From Lophius americanus (Eukaryota > Chordata > Actinopteri > Lophiiformes > Lophiidae): a DNA stretch of 64,000 nucleotides. Below, in pieces: positions 25,388 through 39,700 of this stretch. The notes beneath the pieces are model-generated. The model was given only the letters and a program-made list of their open reading frames with translations. It was not told where the DNA came from and did no database searches. The position numbers were made by a program, and so were the translations under genes. The DNA lies in assembly GCA_037951165.1 (NCBI GenBank), contig JBBDHG010000009.1:14658501-14722500 (forward strand), read 5' to 3'. The stretch's first letter is position 1; the number at the start of each line of letters is the position of its first letter.

Positions 25388-25668
25388 TGCCTCCTGTGGA
25401 CGGGCATGGTGAGATGATGCGGAATGCAGATGCGGGCTCCCGGATCCAAAGATCCGAAGAATCGATCAGACCCTAAAATCTCAGCTTCGCTCTCAATGAC
25501 CCGAGAGCTCTGGAACAGACTTCCGTACTTCCTCCTGGAACCAACGTGTGGTTGGAACAATAGCAAAGGAATGTCACCAGCGACTCTACCTGTTGCTGCT
25601 GTCACATTTACGTGAGTCGCCCCCACAGTTTTGTCCTCATTCCCGCGTTGGCTGCAGGCATCGGACAC
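25388..25668 (-). other. Open minus-strand frame ending at a good donor; possible 5' exon
   Basis: A frame starting with ATG at 25668 stays open past 25387, where a donor-like site follows the residues TMPVHRRQ. The translated part is not hydrophobic and does not resemble the human ANO9 N-terminus. It may be an untranslated ano9 exon with an upstream open frame, part of a separate short gene, or chance. Confidence 0.25.
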
Positions 25669-27880
25669 GGACAGTGGGTTTCTCCTCCGGCTGCTGCACG
25701 CGATGACTATTTAGATGTGGCCGGTCAGGTGCAATCATGAAATGGCATAATTGTATTGCCTCCTCCTCACTGGTACATGTATGAAACATGTATCCACCAC
25801 TAGATGGAAGCAAACACAGTGACTTGCATTACTGTTCACAGCAGCAGGGCCGGTCCTAGTCTCTGAGAGGCCCTAGGGTGATTCGGTGGGGAGGGGGGAC
25901 CTCCAAGTACTGCAGACAGTGATTTCCCTTGGCTTGAATTATTAAAATTGGCAAGGAAAATATATGAGCATGGACTGAACAGGAACAGATAACAGAGAAA
26001 ATGCAACAATGTAAACACCAGAAGACATAACTGGGACAGCCAGTAAAACAGGTGGAAATTAAAGCAAAGACAGGGAATGTGAAGACAAAAAAAGAAGATG
26101 TGGGGAAACACGCTTTCAAAATGACAGTAAGTCCCCAAATAAACCCGAAATCAAGTATGCATATAAATACTGTCCGCATATTTAGTTTCCTAGCTAATGT
26201 TAGATATCAGTAAGCTAACATTTAAGCTACAACAAAAACGTAGCCTCAAACAGAGATAATGTAAAACTTATTTATTTTAATATTACTGTGATTCTGGCGT
26301 AAAGCCACAAGGCCAGTGATTGGTGCAATATTTACCCAGCGGTGGGGTTAAAAATAACCCGCTTTGTGTGTTTTGAACCAAAAGTGTACAGTCTTCACAA
26401 ATTCAGAAAATTTGCGTTTTACATTTGCCAGACTTGGAAATCGGGTGGTAACACTAGCAAGGTTGTTGTTTTAACACTTTAAGAAGATCATATTGTATGT
26501 ATTATTTAAAAAGTAAATTTGGTCCTATTGTACTGTCATACCTCAAACCTGATAGATGTTTTGCACAAACATGGATTACTAACAGAACACAGCAGGGCAT
26601 CGGCTGCCACATGCTCACTGCAGTGCTTTGCCGTGTTTGGTGTTCAGATGAGGTCAAAAGATTTACACCCCAAAGTTTGTATGTCGGGTTCAGCTGCACT
26701 GCTTTCACAATGTGCATTAGAAAAAAACTCCTGTTATCAGTCCAAAAGAACAACATTCTGAATGTAGAAGGTTAACGCTCACATGTCTGATTGTACCGGA
26801 TAAGGCAACGTTTCTTGCGGTAATTCCATATTAATATAAACTAATACAATTCGTTTTATTACATGTAAATGACCTCAAAGCTGATTCATTACTGTTAAGC
26901 CAATTTTCCTCAAAATAAACTAATCATATTAGATGTGTGTTGCTGACATGGAGCATAAATTGAATAACTGTATGAAATAAAATATCCATCTTATCTGTTT
27001 GTTACAAACAAATCTTTTGCATCACAATATCTTTTAGAATTGGTGCTTTGTCAGTTTTGCTGCTATAGTCTATTTAGAGGAAGTTTTATGGAGTTAAACT
27101 ATGGAGTTAAATTCCTGCCAATAGTCCGCACACAAACACAATACGATTCGCAAGCAAAGACAGTCCATTTTTGACATCATCATCATCCCTTTATTTGATT
27201 CTTCCTCTGTATATGGCATCAACAGTTCCTCTATTTTAACTGGTTCTTCACAGATATTTCCCATTCCTAATGTTTCTGAAGATAATGTCTTAGCTGTAAG
27301 AATTCATAAAAGGTGTCTACTGGAAAACTGAATTACTGTGAAAGTTGTTCAAATGATTGAATAGTTTGACTTTTGAACATTTTTCATACATAAATGAATT
27401 CTTTGCTTTGTCCATTTATTCGTTTACTATGGTAGATGGTTAAAGGTCTGGATTTTTTTTATTGGATGGTTCATACAAATACATGGTCCAAGTCATGGCG
27501 CCTCCAGTCGTCCAGTGGTCCACGGTCAGGTCCAGTGTGGTAAACTTTTGAACTGAATCACAGCAACACCTGCTGTTGTAACGGGTGAACTACAGATGAC
27601 CTGTGTGCACAAAACTGAAGACGCTCGTGTAAAAGGAGCATGTCTCTCATGCGTTAAATTTGTGCCAAATGTCACGTGTTTGTGCCAAAAGTCAGGTGGG
27701 GTTTTTCCTTTTGTGCAGTTGTACGATAGATTTTCTTATACTTGTAAATGCACATTTGTACTTGTAGCTTGTATGACATGCTGCAGTTGTCTGTAGCACG
27801 TTCTGTGTTTGCAAAACAGAAACATTTGTTTGACAATCATGTTTTTTTTTGCAAATCCCATTGTGTTTGCTCACAAATCA

Positions 27881-27940
27881 CTCTTCTCGCGGATCATACT
27901 CTTCTCGCGGATCACACGCTCTTTGCTCGCGAATCGTGTT
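27881..27940. repeat. Short tandem duplication in a CG-containing degenerate element
   Basis: CTCTTCTCGCGGATCA occurs at 27881-27896 and again at 27899-27914, with a weaker third copy (GCTCGCGAATCGTG). CACAAATC to the left and GATTTGTG to the right could be terminal inverted ends. CpG-rich sequence is unusual in this AT-rich gap, and the element is probably transposon-derived. Confidence 0.45.
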
Positions 27941-28092
27941 GCGTTGTGTGCGGATTTGTGTGCGGACTTTAGCAGGAATTTATCTCCATAAAGTTACACC
28001 AAACAAAAATCAATTGTCATTAAAAGTTAGTTTAGGAAGAGTGCAGAAGTTAATTTAGGGTCAACAGTTAGCCTTTGTTTTATGTTTTTTGA

Positions 28093-28118
28093 CCCCATAG
28101 AAGAGTGATTCTATGGGG
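28093..28118. repeat. Small perfect hairpin
   Basis: CCCCATAGAA, a six-base loop GAGTGA, then TTCTATGGGG. Ten perfect base pairs in otherwise unremarkable intergenic sequence. There is no T-run that would suggest a Pol III terminator. Confidence 0.6.
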
Positions 28119-30479
28119 AGAACAGGAAAGCTCTAGTTGTAGGCCCCCAAATGGGATTTGAGTCTTGCTCCAAGATGCCAGTCTTAATCCCTATTGCAAC
28201 GCTCCTTATTAAATACCATATGTTGATCTTTGGATAATTTTGATAAGAAAATCCACATCTGCTTTAAATTATAGTGACAGTGTAATTACAGCAGGAGAAT
28301 TGATTATCTTACCCTGCTTTGGGTTTTTTTTTCTTACATGTGATTCCCATTACCCCTTCCAGTGAACCTGTTTCTTTATCCCATCTTTACTATTTGACTG
28401 TCATAAAAGATTAACGAACATGTCAAGCGGGTGGCCTGCAGTACCTTGTTATTAACGACGATATCCCCATTACTCTTGGAAACAGGATTGTACAGCCGAG
28501 AAGAGCCACATGTCAAAGACAAGAGAGTGAAGAAGAAGTGGTGGAGAAAATAAGCAGCTGTATTTCTGTACTGGTCCACACCCCACAGAGATGGATAGCA
28601 TAATTACAACAGTCCTGGTCTGTGTTAACCACTTGAAGGATAACAGAGGGGGCCGCTCCTACTAAATTTGACTGGTTGGAAGTACAGGGTAGAGAGAAGG
28701 AGGTGACTGGGGGGAGTAACAGGGAAGCTGCTGATAGTTTACTTACCTTGCTGTTAGAGAGGTATACGATATGACTGTGTGAAAGAGAAGCCAAACATTT
28801 CACCTCTTCAGCCAAATAAAACTAAAATAACAGAGCTAAGTAAGGATCCAAGCGTTGCCTATACAGCAAAGATGAAATATCCAATATACATCTATTTTCT
28901 TTTGGTAATTAAAGCCTGTAATGAAGTTACTAATGGTTCACTGCGTTTGAAAGGGGGAGTAGATTTTCCCCTCACAGTCTTTTAATATTATCTAAGATGG
29001 GAGATTGAAGATCGTGTTTCACATGTCTGTGTAGATTCATCCAGGTCCTGGTAGACCATATCAGTCCATCTCTGATAAGGATAAGTTTTGCATTGATCAG
29101 TGCAAAACAACAATTAGGGCTGAGGTACACTGTTTTTAAAAATATTTTATATTAACACATAGATGTATAACATAGATACATGTCATATATGTCTAGTGTT
29201 GTTATTAACAGTTGAATCAATTCTCCAAATAAAAAAAATGCACTTTATTTTAATAAAAACAATTAAAGCAGTTATGTTCCTGTGTCCATGGTTTTATTTT
29301 ACAACATTCTAGTACATATAAATAGTAAATATAAATATAAATAGTATAAATATACTATAAATAGTAAATATTTTAAAATTAAAGTGCACCCTAAGATTAA
29401 AAACCACAGAAGCATGAAAATATGTCAGACTGACATCGGTTTAATGTGGCAACACATGAAAAACTGATAAAACTGAAAATAAGAGTGTTAGAGCAGCTGT
29501 GTGACGATGATGACGGTTAGACAACAGTCTGCAGTATATGCGGTGGGGATCCCTGATCAAATCCTGATTAGGCACTTAAAGTCATGAATTTACAAAAGTG
29601 GTTGAATAAAGAACCTCCTGATATTTCAGGATAGTAGGAAAAAAAAACATCACATGTGTTAAGAGATTATCTTAAAGAGTTTGTAAGGGATTAGTACCCA
29701 GTGGAATTATGGGTCAGTGAGGAATGATGAAGAGTTATTAATGTTTCTCAAGTTAAAGAATGTTTAGCCCAAAAGGTACTTTAGAGGCTTTTGTGATTTT
29801 TTTCATTTTTAGTTTAAAAAATGTCAATGTCATTGAATTCTTACTGTAAGACACCCCAGAACATTGACAAATAAATAACACATACAGAAATGCTTGAATT
29901 AAATCCCTCACTTTGCAGAAAAAAAAAAAAAGTTATACATTCCTAAATTCCTAAAACATTTTTTTATTCAGTATTCCCAATGGTTAACTTCTGTAAATCA
30001 CAAACTAAAAAAGCGAACATATTCACTGTGAGCAGGAAAATTGGATATTTCTTTTTCAGACAGAAATCAACGGAAATATGGAACGAAAAGCAGCTTTCTA
30101 TTGTCTACTCAGTTCAACTGTAGAGAACCCAATTTCCTTTAATTGTTAGCACACAATAATATAAATATGTGTGTCTTTATAATGGACTTTTTTAATGACT
30201 AAAATATGGTGGGTGCTTGAAAGAAAAAAATCATTGAAAGAGGGGAACAATTGTGAAAATATTTAGCGAATTACTGAGTTATATATACTGACAATTAAAA
30301 AAAAGAAATGAGTATTTATTTATTTATTTGATTTCTATCGTGTTTTTAAATTTTTTTAAATTAATATCCCATTGGGCAAAATCCTAGCCATCCATAACTT
30401 CTGACTGTTAAAAACAAAAACTAAGAAAAATCTTATGTTGGTTGGCTTCTTTTAGCTTCTGTATATTAACAGCTTTCCA

Positions 30480-30761
30480 GTTCGGTCGGTGGTTCCGTCC
30501 CCTCCAGCCAGGCTCAGACTACTGATGCATAATCCGTAGCCCCGCCCCCTCCGGGTTCTCTCCGCCCGGCCCCTAGGAGTTGCTGTAGACGGCCGTCAGA
30601 GAGAGAAGGGGGGCAGGCTGGCAAACAGAGTGGCCCGCTAACAGAGGCAGAGGAGGAGAGCCAGGAGTTCAGTCGTGGCAAGTCCGGACTGTAGTCTTCT
30701 TACGGGAATCATCGGTTTACATGTGGACTGATTAACGAGCTGGGAGCACGAGGGACCCATC
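30480..30761 (+). promoter_or_regulatory. GC-rich promoter and 5' UTR of ano5
   Basis: A sudden GC-rich block after 1 kb of AT-rich DNA. It carries Sp1-type boxes (CCCCGCCCCC at 30540-30549 and CCGCCCGGCCCC near 30562), no clear TATA box, and then a purine-rich leader up to the ATG at 30762. This is the usual form of a CpG-type vertebrate promoter. The phrase ATGCATAATCC at 30525-30535 recurs in intron 1. Confidence 0.55.
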
Positions 30762-33700
30762 ATGCACCGAATAACGGGGAGAGAGGGAGGGGACAGTTTG
30801 ATAGAGATGAGCCCGTCAGACTCTGTGAATGGTGAGTAGTTGTAACATTGAAATGTTGCTCACATTTGACTAAAATGACTTTTTTAGTAAATATAGTGAT
30901 GATGTCACTAAAAAAGAACTCAAGCCTGATGACATAACATTTCTCACGCCTGCTGTAGGTAAAAAAGCACATAATGCATGCTGGGATGCCTTCCAGAAAG
31001 AATTAGTAAATTAGTATTTACTGAACCAGTAACAACGTAACAGGAGACTGTAACATGATTTTAATAACTTCTGTGAAAATGAACCCGTACTGTACATTTC
31101 CCCTTTAACAACATAGTCAGCTCATGATCTAACTGTCTTTCCATAAAGGTAACAGCGACTCCCCAGCAGCTGGCCTGCTTACTGGAAACTCTCTGTCACT
31201 TGTAGAGAACCACTCTAACACCCAGCTCTAAACTCAAATCCCTCTCTGCCTTTGGCTACACGTGAACTTTAAGCAAATACTCAAACAGAGTAAAGTCTTT
31301 TTTAGCCTTTAAAGGCGTTGTTGAATCAAGTAGGAATTAACCCTGGATGTTCTCTAGCAGACATCACCACTATGAATCAATGTTAAAGTGTTTAGTTTCA
31401 TCTGCAGCACGAAGAGAACCATATTATACCGCAGCAGGCTTCATGAGACTGAAGTGTGGCAGGATCACGAACATGAGTTGTGTTTATTATGGTGTGTTGA
31501 GATAAAAGTAGCAGCACACGTCGCATTCTCGGCTCTGTAAAATCTAAAGTCATAATCCAGATCTTGATGTTGTTAATAGTGTGGTATGAACAGTGCTGGG
31601 GGGAAAGCATTGGACCCCTGTCCTGAATTAATCTGCGTTTGACTCTGTCTAATTATACACTATGTTGGATCGTTAAACACAATTTAACACAAACAAGGCA
31701 ACTAGAGTATAGACACAATACAAGTTTTAAATGGTAATTATATGTCTTAAAGATTTTGAAAATATCAAATATTGTAGAAATATGTATCCCTCTGAACTTA
31801 TTGCTGTTTCTTCTTAGCAACTGTAACCAAAACAGTTCAGTTCGGGTCAGTCTCTGACATCAGTATGGTGGAATTATGGTCAACTCTTCTTAGTAGAACA
31901 GCTTTACTGCAGCAACATTGGAGAATTTGTGAGCATGTACTGATATTTAAAATCCCAACAGCATCTCAATGGAATGCAACTCTGGACATTGACTCCAAAA
32001 CTTTAATTCTATTCATTTTTGCCCACTCAGAGGTAGACTTAGTCTTCTGCATGGGATCATTGGCTTTCTGCCTGACCCAGTTGTGCTTGAGCATCAACTC
32101 ACATACTGACGACCTGACATTCTCCTTCAGAACTTTATGTGAGAGAGCAGATTCCTATTTCCTTCATTTTCTGGCTAGCCGTCCTGACCCCAAACCAGCA
32201 CAGCATTCCAACATAGTTACATTGCAACCTCCATGCTTGCTTGTAATGTTATTTTTGTGAAATGATGTGTTCTGGTCTGTAGAATATTCTTCCATAACCT
32301 TGAGTTCATTAATGTTTGTTGTGGCAAAATTCATTCTTGAGGACATGCCTTTTTGTTCGCCACTCTCACATCAAGGTCTTTTTTTCCCAGTGTCTTTGAA
32401 ACAGTGTGGACCAAGGACCCTGACCTCAAATTAGGTTAAAGTGCCCTGTAGTACTTCTGATGAACTACTTTTGAAAGTATTTTGGATAATTATCCACTGC
32501 CGTGAAGGTTCTCTATTGTTCCAGAAGTCTTCTCCATTTCAATCAGAGAAGACTAAGAATGAAGAAAGTATGATTTATTATTGCAATAGATGAAATTTGA
32601 TAATTCACTTGTTAGAAAGTGTTAGGTGCTCAGAATCTTTGCGAAGATTGAGATCGAAAGTTTTCTGCCTTGAGCAGCAGCGTGGAATATTCCCCCCTTT
32701 AAAGTCGGGGTACAGGTGGTGGTGGCTGATGACTCTACCGAGGCTGGTGACTGTTGAAGCTGATGGAACTGCATGGACTGGGTGGAAATGGGGAGGTTGA
32801 GGGAACTAGCAACATGAAAAAACTAAATGGATGGAGAGAATGTCATATTTAAAGCCAGCAGCTGATGGTGATAGTCTTAGCATGCGGCATGACTAGGAGC
32901 CTGGGTGGATGAGTCTGGTGGTGTTAGGCCAAGCCTGATGATGAGCCAAAGGGATTGGATGGTCCAGCTGAGTCCAGCTGATATCAGTTGATGTCCCAGC
33001 CCGTGAAGCCGGTAGTTGAGATTGAGCATGAGATAAAGTAATGTTATAAATGTGGAATGAGAAGAAAATTGGCCAAAGATGGCAAGAAGATAGTCTTTCT
33101 GACTGAACCTTTGATAGATCTCCATTTGTTGATTTTATTTCTTAGGTGGATTGGTGGAGTCCCAGAACGACAGAAATGGATTTGTAACCTTTCTCAGACG
33201 GATTGATTTTAATCAGCCTCTTTCTAATCTGTTATAGAATTTCTTTTGATGTTGGCATTGTGTGCTACCGATGAGACATACTGGCCATCTCCCTGCTTCT
33301 GAAAACCATCTATTTAAGTGATGACGTGATTGAACAGCCCTCGTAGTGATCCGGTCTGGGGGTTTCCAGTCCAGCGGCAACCTAGTATTAACGTAGTCTT
33401 GTTGTATTTTGGTTTCTAAGATGGCAACATAATTTGGTTCAATAAATATAATTACTATTTAAAATTGACAGTTTGTGTTTAGTTGATTTGCCTTTTTTTA
33501 TTATACATTTTTTGGAAAATCTAACCCAATTTATAATTATAAACACACAAAGAGAAGAAACCAAGATGGGTTCAGCTTCCACAAACCAAACATTGTTTTT
33601 AAGAAGCACTTTTTTATCTCCGTTGAGCGGGTCCTCGTGTTTTACGGACCACTGGAGAGGGATTTCGCGGTTTAAGTTGTTGCTGTGTTTCATTAAATGG

Positions 33701-36700
33701 AGTATCTTATTCATTATTTAGAAGAAGAAAATGCAATGGAGCACCAAGCTTTGCCGTCAAAGCAAACGTGAATATTCTTGAAACGTTTAGATGTAGAATC
33801 TTCCTGCAGCTCGGAGGATCCAGTTCTGTTCGGCGCCGTCACATGCATAATCCCCGCCCAGATCCAACCCTTTCCCCGGGGTAACGGGCTAAGATCGCCA
33901 TCTCTTGTCCCGGGAGCGATCTCTTCAGAACCGTCAGCTATCATTGGCCCGTCGAGTTGATTTCAGTTGGTGAACTGGCCGGGCCTTACCGGTGGCCGAT
34001 TGGTTCTCTGGGTCGGCTTCGGGAAAATTCAGTTAGAGATGGAAAGGACCAGAGTACAGCGCCTCCCCGCGGCCAAATTTAACACAAAGGACCTTTAACT
34101 GATTGCGCACAAGAAAAAACATCTAAACGGCTAACAATCTCCCAGTTTCAAACTGTTGAACAAACTGATGGCAAAGACTCACAGATCTTGTGGTTGTGGT
34201 TTGACCACAGAGATGCAGATGGGTGTGGACTTTTCTCGTCTTGCTGCAACAGTGCTTACCCTTACTGTTCATGTGATTCATTTTATCTAGCATTTTCTTT
34301 ATCGTATTTGTCTTTTTACATGAACTGGCCTGTTGAAGTGGTTGCAGAATTTATATTGACACCATTGCAAAGGACTGTAGTGATATGGAAAAACTATGGT
34401 TGCAAAAATGAAGCACCGTTGTACACATAATACAGAGAAGTAATGTGTTGTAGATCATATTCTTATTTCATATAAAATCTGCATTTGATGTTTTTTGTTT
34501 CCAAAATATGGATCCAATATGTAAATGATGTATGTACATGGGTTAGGTTACTGTGTTAATGAACCCAGAGAGACTGAAGCAGCCTTGTGGCATTTCCACT
34601 GTGATCAGCTGCTCCCTCTTGAACAAAGCTGTAACTGTGGAAGTATCTTAGCTAGGTGGGAAACGTTTCTTGGCATGTCTGACTGCGTAAGCTGAGAGCT
34701 CTGCTTGTGTTTGCAATTGTTAAAAGATATGTTCAGCTGTCTGAGAAGAATTCGTGTTGAGAAAGTAATGTGAGTGGTAACAATCGAAATCAAAGTCAAT
34801 ATAACTTTTATTACTGAAGTTAAAAAAAGAGATTACATTGCCTCGATACAACTAGACCAGTACTTAGAATTTTGTGAACTTTTGCTACTGTCCAGTCTCT
34901 TTTTAATTAATTCAATTTGAATTTCACCAATTAAAGGAAATGAAAATTAGAAGTGGTTCTACGTCTTTATCTGGATCTAGTCTAAAAGTTTTGTATTTTT
35001 TCCTGTCATGCCGCATTCTTCTACTGGTTTCCCGGTAATGCTTATAGTAGTTATTTATTTTGACGACGGTTTGGACCTTAACCTGTTCCCGGATCCATTT
35101 CAAAATGTTATAAGTTTTTCACTCAACCCTCCCACAAAGTTTCATGAAAATCTATTCAGTGACTTTTCAGTCATCCAAACAAACACACTGACTCCAGTGA
35201 AAACATCACCTCCTCTGCAGGAAATAATTTTGTTTCTCGTATTTGCTGCATTCCTACCATGAAATACTAACAGGGACCCGGTATCTGAATAAAGCAAAAA
35301 AACAATCTAACCAAAATGAAAAGCAAATTTCAGCATCTCAGCCTCTGCTAGATGTGCTAGAGTTTTATTTCATTTCAGTTTGAACCACTTACTGGTTCTT
35401 TGTTGACATGGAATGTAATAACACAGAGAGGAGATGGTTTACATTTACAAGATCCAAGCGCTTGTTTCAGGTCATTGGAGCAAATTTCCTATGTTGAGTT
35501 CAGACTAAATATAACCACAGGGCGTATGCATTTCTATTTAAAAGGCCCTGAGGGTCAAACCTTCTGACAGAGAAACATCTTGTCTTCTTACGATGTGGGG
35601 AGAAATTGTTGTTGATGTGGATGATCAATAGTTTGTTGAGAGAAGATAGTTACTTGTTGAGTCTCAGTTGATCTTACTTAAATACTGTACAAGAGTTAAT
35701 TACAGACACGTCTTTTGCAACGGAGAAGATTTTGGTGTGCTCACACATGAGTCCCTCATTAAAAACTTAGAAATCCGATACCGTCACACAGTTTTAATAA
35801 TATAAGGTCATTGACATCGATCATGACCAATTACCATCATAACCATTAAAGAAACTTCCTGTTTGCTCCTATGTGGAAAAAAGTACTCTGCTTTGATTGG
35901 TAGTGGAAGTGTCGCACTGATCCACGTTTTACCGAGTTTTGCGAAGAAGTGCTTATTCATTTGAAAATCGGAAGACGAAGATGACGCTATATGCGGACTC
36001 AATCATGGGCAAATATTAGTTGAATGAGAAGTGGTTGTAGGGTGAAAAATATTCATATGAGCCGCCATGTAAACTTTCTCAAAAAAAATTGAAAACTTGG
36101 GCAGTGGGTTGTTTCAAATTTATAGTGACTGGATGGGAAGTTTGTTGTTATTTTTGTTTATTAAAAGGCAGTTATGTCTGCATATGTGTGCGACATTAAA
36201 TGTATGTTGTTTTAAATTGAGTGAAACTCAATAACAGTTTACTTTAGTATGATTTCTTTGGTTGTGGTAATGAGATCCATTTTTGTTCAATTAAATTTGA
36301 CCGGCAATAAAATGCAGGTGGAATCAGAACTTAATCAGGATCGGAGGCAGCTAATCACACTGGCAGCTCTCATATTCAAAAACTTTCAGGTGGCATACTG
36401 GTGTCCTTGGTCTAGTTTCCTCCAGTCAATCTGTTGTGTTGGACGACGTGACTGTGTGTTTCTTCCACAGTGATCCTGTTTGGCTAAGTCATGCTGTCTG
36501 GCCAGGGGGATCGCTGCCACAAAATGCTACGTAAATATAGACCACAGCATTTTCTGTCACTGGGTGCTCCTCCTGCTGTACGTGTGGCTGAAACTAAACT
36601 AATCCACCGTGCTGTTTCTTATTCATTGTCCTTTCACTGTGTTTAGAGAACACTGCCTTATTATCAGCATTATTGTTGTTATAATCTAGTGTTATTGTGT

Positions 36701-39700
36701 CTTATGTCTTGCAGATGATATAAACGCCTACCACCCGCAAGCTGCATCCAACGCCAGATTCTTCCACAAGGGACAATTAGGGGTAAACTCCAAAGTCATC
36801 ACATGTCCATTCATTCACTGCCCATAATGTAGGAACCTGTTTTTTGTGCAGAGTCTGAGAGTTCCAATTTCATTTAAACATTCAAATAGTGATTTCATAA
36901 CATCCTATCTCTCTGAAATGACTTAAGAATAGTTGACAGGATTGTTTTCTGACTTTTTTTCATGTTAATGTTTAGCTTCATAGGAATAATATTATGATAA
37001 ATAAATACTATTTCACTTTAGCCAAACTCACACACAGGGGAGTTGGGCTGATTCCACCTCGATTCATCCCTCCTGACCACCCGATGGAAAACTACTTTCA
37101 AACTTTAGTTTTCCCAGTGTTTGCCCCAGATTATCTGTAAGCGAGGTGCCTGTGCTCAATGTTCAATGAGCAGGTAAAGATAAGGATGGAACCTTGCATC
37201 GTCTTTCTGCATTACTTTTGTCCATTTGTTGGCACCTTCTCTGAAAGCTTATGGTTACAGACGAAATTGAGCAGAACCATCAGAAATCATTGGGGGCTGG
37301 TTAGCTACAACTGAATCAAGAAGAAAAACTTACATGTACAGTAAATGAGCATGACGAATATGAGAAAGTAAATGTCTGGATGTACTTTATGGAATGGCCT
37401 CATACATCACTACCTCCATTTTACCACTTTTTATTTACATTTCACTCTTTACATTATCACAGCCTTCTCTACTTTCACCATTCTTGTCGTCTGAACATTT
37501 GACTCTTCTCAGCCCGTCTTGTGGAGGCATCAATGACATTGACACATACATTTTTGCATTCAGTATTGATTTTCGTGAATAGATGTAGTATAAACAAGCA
37601 TTCACACTTTACGATCTCTTTGCGGACAACCTGAGCCGATCAGATCATTTTCCAACATGTTTGATTTTTCCGTAGTTAGAATCAGCGCGTAATTGCGTCA
37701 TTTCTTTCCAAGCGAGATCAATATATCCAATGAGAGAGACATCCCGGAGCAGCTGACGGGGTAGCTTAGCAATGGTAACGTACTCCTGTTGAGATTCAAA
37801 CAGAAATTAAAATCTCACTTCTTCCTCTCCCTGAAGAATACACAGACCACCAGTCACAAATGCAGCGTTATCAGTAATCTTATCTACATGACGTGATTTA
37901 ATGTGTCCATAGAATCTTAATTATATCCTGTAGTGTCCGATGCATCATTATTTTCAAATGGTAGCGTTTTCATGTTTGAGATCAATTTTGCTTTCAGAAC
38001 TCCTGTAGCGTGAGCCTGGCTTTAGACATGCTGGACCTAGACGTGCTGGACCGTCACCTCCAACGTACCTTAGATACACATGCATACAGGATGTACGCAA
38101 GAAAAAGGCTTGATTTAGATTTCCTTCCTCTTTCTTTCCTGTTTAATATCTTACTGATTGTATTATTGTAAATCTCCAACAGTGAACAGCCAATTCCCGT
38201 CGGGAGCATTTCGCCCCACTGATGATGATCTCCGAGATTCAATCATATTTTAATCTTACTGGTTTGGACATGGCTTGAGAGAGTCGGAGATAATCTTTAT
38301 GCTCCTGTCTTTTCCTCTTTTGGCACTGTCCTTGAAGTCTCCTTTCACACCTGATGTGTGCATAGAGAGCTGTGATTCTCTCTCCAGCCTGGCCTCGCTG
38401 GCCCCGTCCGGCCACAGTGACAGTCCGCAGTATGAGCCACAGACCTTAGAGCAAATTCAAGCTTTGACTGGGGTAAGACGCCAGTCCGCAACAGAGAAGC
38501 ATGCAGCTGTGCCAGTGCGTGTGTGTTTGTGTTGTCTCATCCCTGAAACATTGGTCTCGTTGGTCTCTGGTCTCACAAAGCAGAGAGACCAGAGACCGTG
38601 CCTGACTTTTATACCATGATGTGGTGTAATGAAGTGTTTTTTTTTAACATGATCTGTATCTCTGTGTTAACATAATGCCAGTGTGGCTTTTCAAACATTT
38701 GTATTTTGAATGCCTCTCTGAGGTTGCTGCCACAGTCTTAGTTGTGTGCTACTTTTGATGTTAGCTTCTCCCTCACTCTCCACTCGGTTCCTCCACAGCT
38801 GTCCAGAAAGAGGGCCCTATTCCTGAAGTTTCGTTCCCGGGTATGGCATGGTAAAACAGGCATGTGATGTGGCGCAAATCTATGCATATGTCTGCCTGCC
38901 TGCCTGCCTTTGACTGGGTCCAGGGGAATGTCTGTCCAGTGTTGAGTTCCTCCATTGCCATTAGACTCAGAGAATAAAGCGTTGGTATCTGAGCTGAAAT
39001 CAATACGCGTTTCTTGGTAGGGGGTGGATGTTGGCTTCTAATGAGAAGGTTATTTTTCTGCTGGGAGTAATGGAAACATGCGAGCATGAGCTATCTGTGG
39101 AGGCAGCATGAGATTTCCTTCAAGGTGGAAAATCCTTTTCACTTGCTTTTTTCTCACCTGTGATAATCGCTTGCTTCACTGAAGAGAAAGCAGCAGCCTG
39201 CTGGTGTCATTGCATAATTAGAGAGTGCACACTTGCACACACATTGAATTAGTGCTTATTTATGGGTGTGTACAGTTTGTACTTTAATTGGATACAGGCT
39301 ATACTTTAATCATGACCCTGCCTTTTGTCGAGAAGAGGGGTTCTTCTTTTGAGTCCTTTACAATGTGGTTGTCATTACACAGCGTGTAGCCAATTTAAAT
39401 GTTAATATACATCCTTACCCTTTTTAACTTTGGTAAATCTTTTTTTTGGGGGCGGGGCTGCACTTAGATATTCTATTAGTGGTTGAGTCCAGCTAAAGAC
39501 TATGATTTAGCAGAGTTGATGTCACATCCAGGATCTTTGGAGGGGAGGCAACTGTGCATCTAAAAATGACTGCTGTGTAAATTAATAAGAAGGTTGACTA
39601 TCATCTGAGCAAAACCCCAAACATTTGTTGGTTCGGTTCCAGTTTCGTTAACGTCAGGATTTGTTGTATGCCTTAAAAAATGTATCATGATTTTAATAGA

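Larger units (their letters stand above)
25669..30479. other. Divergent intergenic region between ano9 and ano5
   Basis: About 4.8 kb with no coding exon I can support. It contains a short tandem duplication at 27881-27916, a small hairpin at 28093-28118, a near-perfect palindrome at 29085-29108 and long AT-rich stretches (29130-30400). It separates two anoctamin genes transcribed away from each other and should include both upstream control regions. Confidence 0.55.
30832..36714 (+). other. ano5 intron 1 (5.9 kb)
   Basis: The longest ano5 intron. It contains a Tc1-like transposase remnant (32010-32560), a GC-rich block with CCAAT boxes (33820-34075) and a dispersed repeat (35080-35205), each listed separately. 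No coding exon was recognised between exons 1 and 2. Confidence 0.6.

Noticed and set aside
25162..25668. 168-residue minus-strand frame as the true ano9 N-terminus
   Set aside because: It does not resemble ANO9, and the only plausible splice to the ano9 start codon exon runs into a stop.
31865..32260. Plus-strand 131-residue open frame in ano5 intron 1
   Set aside because: It lies antisense to the Tc1-like transposase remnant, which explains the sequence.
38001..38060. Possible extra ano5 exon after a TTTGCTTTCAG acceptor
   Set aside because: The donor would be weak, the residues match nothing in the family, and exons 2 and 3 already join in phase without it.
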